Positions 5,006-5,851 of a DNA stretch of 5,851 bases are shown here, piece after piece (the stretch's first letter is position 1; every line of letters starts with the position of its first letter). The stretch comes from Pseudomonadota bacterium (lineage in GTDB: Bacteria; Pseudomonadota; Gammaproteobacteria; Xanthomonadales; Rhodanobacteraceae): assembly GCA_023412995.1 (NCBI GenBank), contig JAEZQS010000322.1, positions 1 through 5,851 of the forward strand, given 5' to 3'. The notes under the pieces were generated by a model, which was given only the letters and a program-made list of their open reading frames with translations, did not search any database and was not told where the DNA came from. The position numbers and the translations under genes are program-made.

Positions 5006-5443
5006 TCAGCCGCGCTTGCCGCCGCAGCTGCCTTCGGCGTCCTTGTGGCCGCCGCAGGAGCCTTCCGCGCCCTTCGCGTCGGCACCCTTGCGCATGTGGT
5101 CCTTCTTCATCTGCGCGTGGTGCGCATCCATTTCGGCCTTGTCGATGAAGCCGTCCTTGTTGGTGTCGGCCATGCGGAAGTGCTCTTCCATCTTGTCCAT
5201 CTTCTTCGCCTGCATCGCCTTCATCTCGTCCATCGACACCTTGCCGTCCTTGTTGGTGTCCATCATGTCCATGCCGCACTTGCCTTCGCCGCACTTGCCC
5301 TCGGTACCGGCAAGCACGGTGCCGGCGATGAGGTCGCTGGCCTGGAAGGCGGGACTGGCGGTGGCCAGCTGCGTCAGCGAGAGCGAACCGATGAACGCCG
5401 CGCCAATCGCGACGGCGAGGGTATTGCCGGTCTTGCTGGTCAT
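5006..5443 (-). CDS. hvfA: HvfA-type RiPP metallophore precursor with two EF-hand loops
   Basis: This 145-residue precursor begins at an ATG preceded by AAGGAG with a 6-nt spacer. Residues 1-29 form a Sec signal peptide (MTSKTGN, hydrophobic 9-23, cleavage likely after ATA at 27-29). FQASDLIAG (33-41) precedes the core EGKCGEGKCG (48-57), the hallmark of HvfA substrates. Next come two canonical EF-hand loops, DTNKDGKVSMDE (62-73) and DTNKDGFIDKAE (93-104), with all calcium-ligand positions filled. The stretch 58-118 carries 12 Met and 4 His. The C-terminus holds two EGSCGG motifs (127-132 and 137-142). Cys occur only at 51, 56, 130 and 140. Known HvfA peptides are modified by HvfBC, exported and bind copper. 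HvfA identity rests on motif plus operon. Calcium or copper binding here is inference. If the EGKCG block were ignored it would be called a generic EF-hand protein. Confidence 0.9.
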   Translation of the reverse strand: MTSKTGNTLAVAIGAAFIGSLSLTQLATASPAFQASDLIAGTVLAGTEGKCGEGKCGMDMMDTNKDGKVSMDEMKAMQAKKMDKMEEHFRMADTNKDGFIDKAEMDAHHAQMKKDHMRKGADAKGAEGSCGGHKDAEGSCGGKRG

Positions 5444-5449
5444 GCGAGT

Positions 5450-5455
5450 CTCCTT
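5450..5455 (-). promoter_or_regulatory. Ribosome binding site of hvfA (AAGGAG)
   Basis: On the minus strand AAGGAG lies 6 nt before the ATG at 5443. It is the strongest Shine-Dalgarno site in the hvf operon. It decides the start against in-frame upstream codons reaching 5566, which lack such a site and a signal peptide. Confidence 0.85.
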
Positions 5456-5464
5456 GGGTGTCGG

Positions 5465-5481
5465 GCGGGCGAAATGCCCGC
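5465..5481 (-). promoter_or_regulatory. Hairpin in the presumed hvfA 5' leader
   Basis: A perfect 6-bp stem GCGGGC / GCCCGC with a 5-nt loop lies 9 nt upstream of the AAGGAG site. Beyond it, 5489-5511 contains further self-complementary blocks (GCCGGC twice, GGCCGGCC at 5497-5504). The leader could fold strongly and influence hvfA translation or mRNA stability; no known riboswitch class is recognised. Confidence 0.4.
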
Positions 5482-5553
5482 ATCGGGTGCCGGCGCGGCC
5501 GGCCAGCCGGCGTACGTTAACCGCATTCGGCCGATCGCGCAGGCGTTGGACCG

Positions 5554-5568
5554 GCTTGCGCGGCAAGC
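5554..5568. promoter_or_regulatory. Perfect dyad upstream of hvfA (GCTTGC-N3-GCAAGC)
   Basis: Six-bp arms at 5554-5559 and 5563-5568 are separated by GCG, about 110 bp before the hvfA start. It may be a regulator binding site or a short hairpin of the pbpC 3' end. No clear -35/-10 could be assigned beside it. Confidence 0.35.
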
Positions 5569-5590
5569 ATTCGCACGGCTCGGCGCAGGA

Positions 5591-5609
5591 TTGCGGCGGC
5601 TGGCCGCAA
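5591..5609 (-). terminator. Hairpin after pbpC
   Basis: TTGCGGC (5591-5597) and GCCGCAA (5603-5609) form a perfect 7-bp stem with a 5-nt loop, about 35 nt after the pbpC stop on the minus strand. No U-run follows, so termination is plausible but unproven. Confidence 0.35.
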
Positions 5610-5644
5610 GATAGGACCTGCCTCCGGCACAGAAGCTTTCGCGC

Positions 5645-5851
5645 CTAGCGCAGCACCCTGACGCGCAGCTGTGCGCTGGCGCCGCCGCCCGCCAGCGCGG
5701 TGATCGTGCGCGGCCCCGGTTCGGGGAAGGCACGCTCGAATACGCCGCCGCCGCGGCTGCTGCCGGCGAGCCGGCCATCGACCAGCCACAGCACCTCGCC
5801 GCTGGCGCCAAGGGCGCGCAGGCGCAGCGTCGCGTGATGGGCGCTGTTGGG
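5645..5851 (-). CDS. pbpC: Penicillin-binding protein 1C, C-terminal end (5' part outside window)
   Basis: Read on the minus strand from the window edge, the frame encodes 68 residues, starting PNSAHHATLRLRALG and ending LRVRVLR before a TAG at 5645-5647. The run VLWLVDGRLAG (20-30), FPEPGPRTITALAGGGA (42-58) and a final beta strand match the C-terminal BiPBP_C-type immunoglobulin-like domain of PBP1C. PBP1C is the bifunctional glycosyltransferase/transpeptidase-like periplasmic protein of peptidoglycan synthesis. Only the tail is present, so the catalytic domains cannot be checked. It ends 201 bp before the hvfA start in the same direction. An alternative is another secreted protein with the same fold, such as an alpha-2-macroglobulin neighbour domain. 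Confidence 0.72.
   Translation of the reverse strand, partial: PNSAHHATLRLRALGASGEVLWLVDGRLAGSSRGGGVFERAFPEPGPRTITALAGGGASAQLRVRVLR

Noticed and set aside
5444..5566. N-terminal extension of hvfA
   Set aside because: It would place 41 Arg-rich residues before a good signal peptide and ignore the AAGGAG site.
4126..5614. Long plus-strand open frames opposite hvfA and hvfB
   Set aside because: The minus-strand frames carry clear DUF692 and EF-hand/EGKCG motifs with proper starts. The opposite frames have none.

Overview
The window is GC-rich DNA. Codon use, protein families and repeat types fit a gammaproteobacterium of the Xanthomonadales (Lysobacteraceae or Rhodanobacteraceae type). This is inferred from three things: the surface protein with its C-proximal NGF motif, the REP-like palindromes, and the HvfABC and PbpC family members. 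No rRNA, tRNA, CRISPR array, transposase or phage gene was seen.

Layout. (a) 1-1463, plus strand: the 3' part of a large, probably secreted, repeat-rich surface protein, followed by two perfect GC-rich hairpins. (b) 1569-2913, plus strand: a two-gene operon with a PadR-family repressor whose stop overlaps by 4 bp the start of a multi-spanning membrane protein (helical HAAS-like N-terminus plus a membrane 'putative sensor' domain). A promoter candidate carries a palindrome across its -10. (c) 2914-3350: a gene-free convergence zone packed with short repeats. It holds two inverted REP-like hairpins, a second family of direct REP-like copies, a 9-bp tandem repeat and a (TTCGCC) hexanucleotide run. 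(d) 3351-5443, minus strand: a compact hvfA-hvfB-hvfC operon that should make a modified, exported, cysteine-containing metal-binding peptide (RiPP). (e) 5645-5851, minus strand: the last 68 residues of what looks like penicillin-binding protein 1C.

How the genes work together. In the minus-strand operon HvfA is the secreted precursor, HvfB (DUF692/MNIO) the iron-dependent enzyme that modifies cysteines in EGKCG motifs, and HvfC (DUF2063) its partner that helps bind the precursor. The gaps are tight (4 nt, then a 17-nt overlap), which implies coupled translation. No DoxX-like hvfD follows: hvfC runs straight into the repeat zone, and a REP-like element supplies its last nine codons up to the stop.

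The most interesting object is the HvfA precursor. Between its N-terminal EGKCGEGKCG core and two C-terminal EGSCGG motifs it carries two textbook EF-hand loops in a Met/His-rich helical segment. This suggests a RiPP metal binder fused to a calcium-binding-like module.
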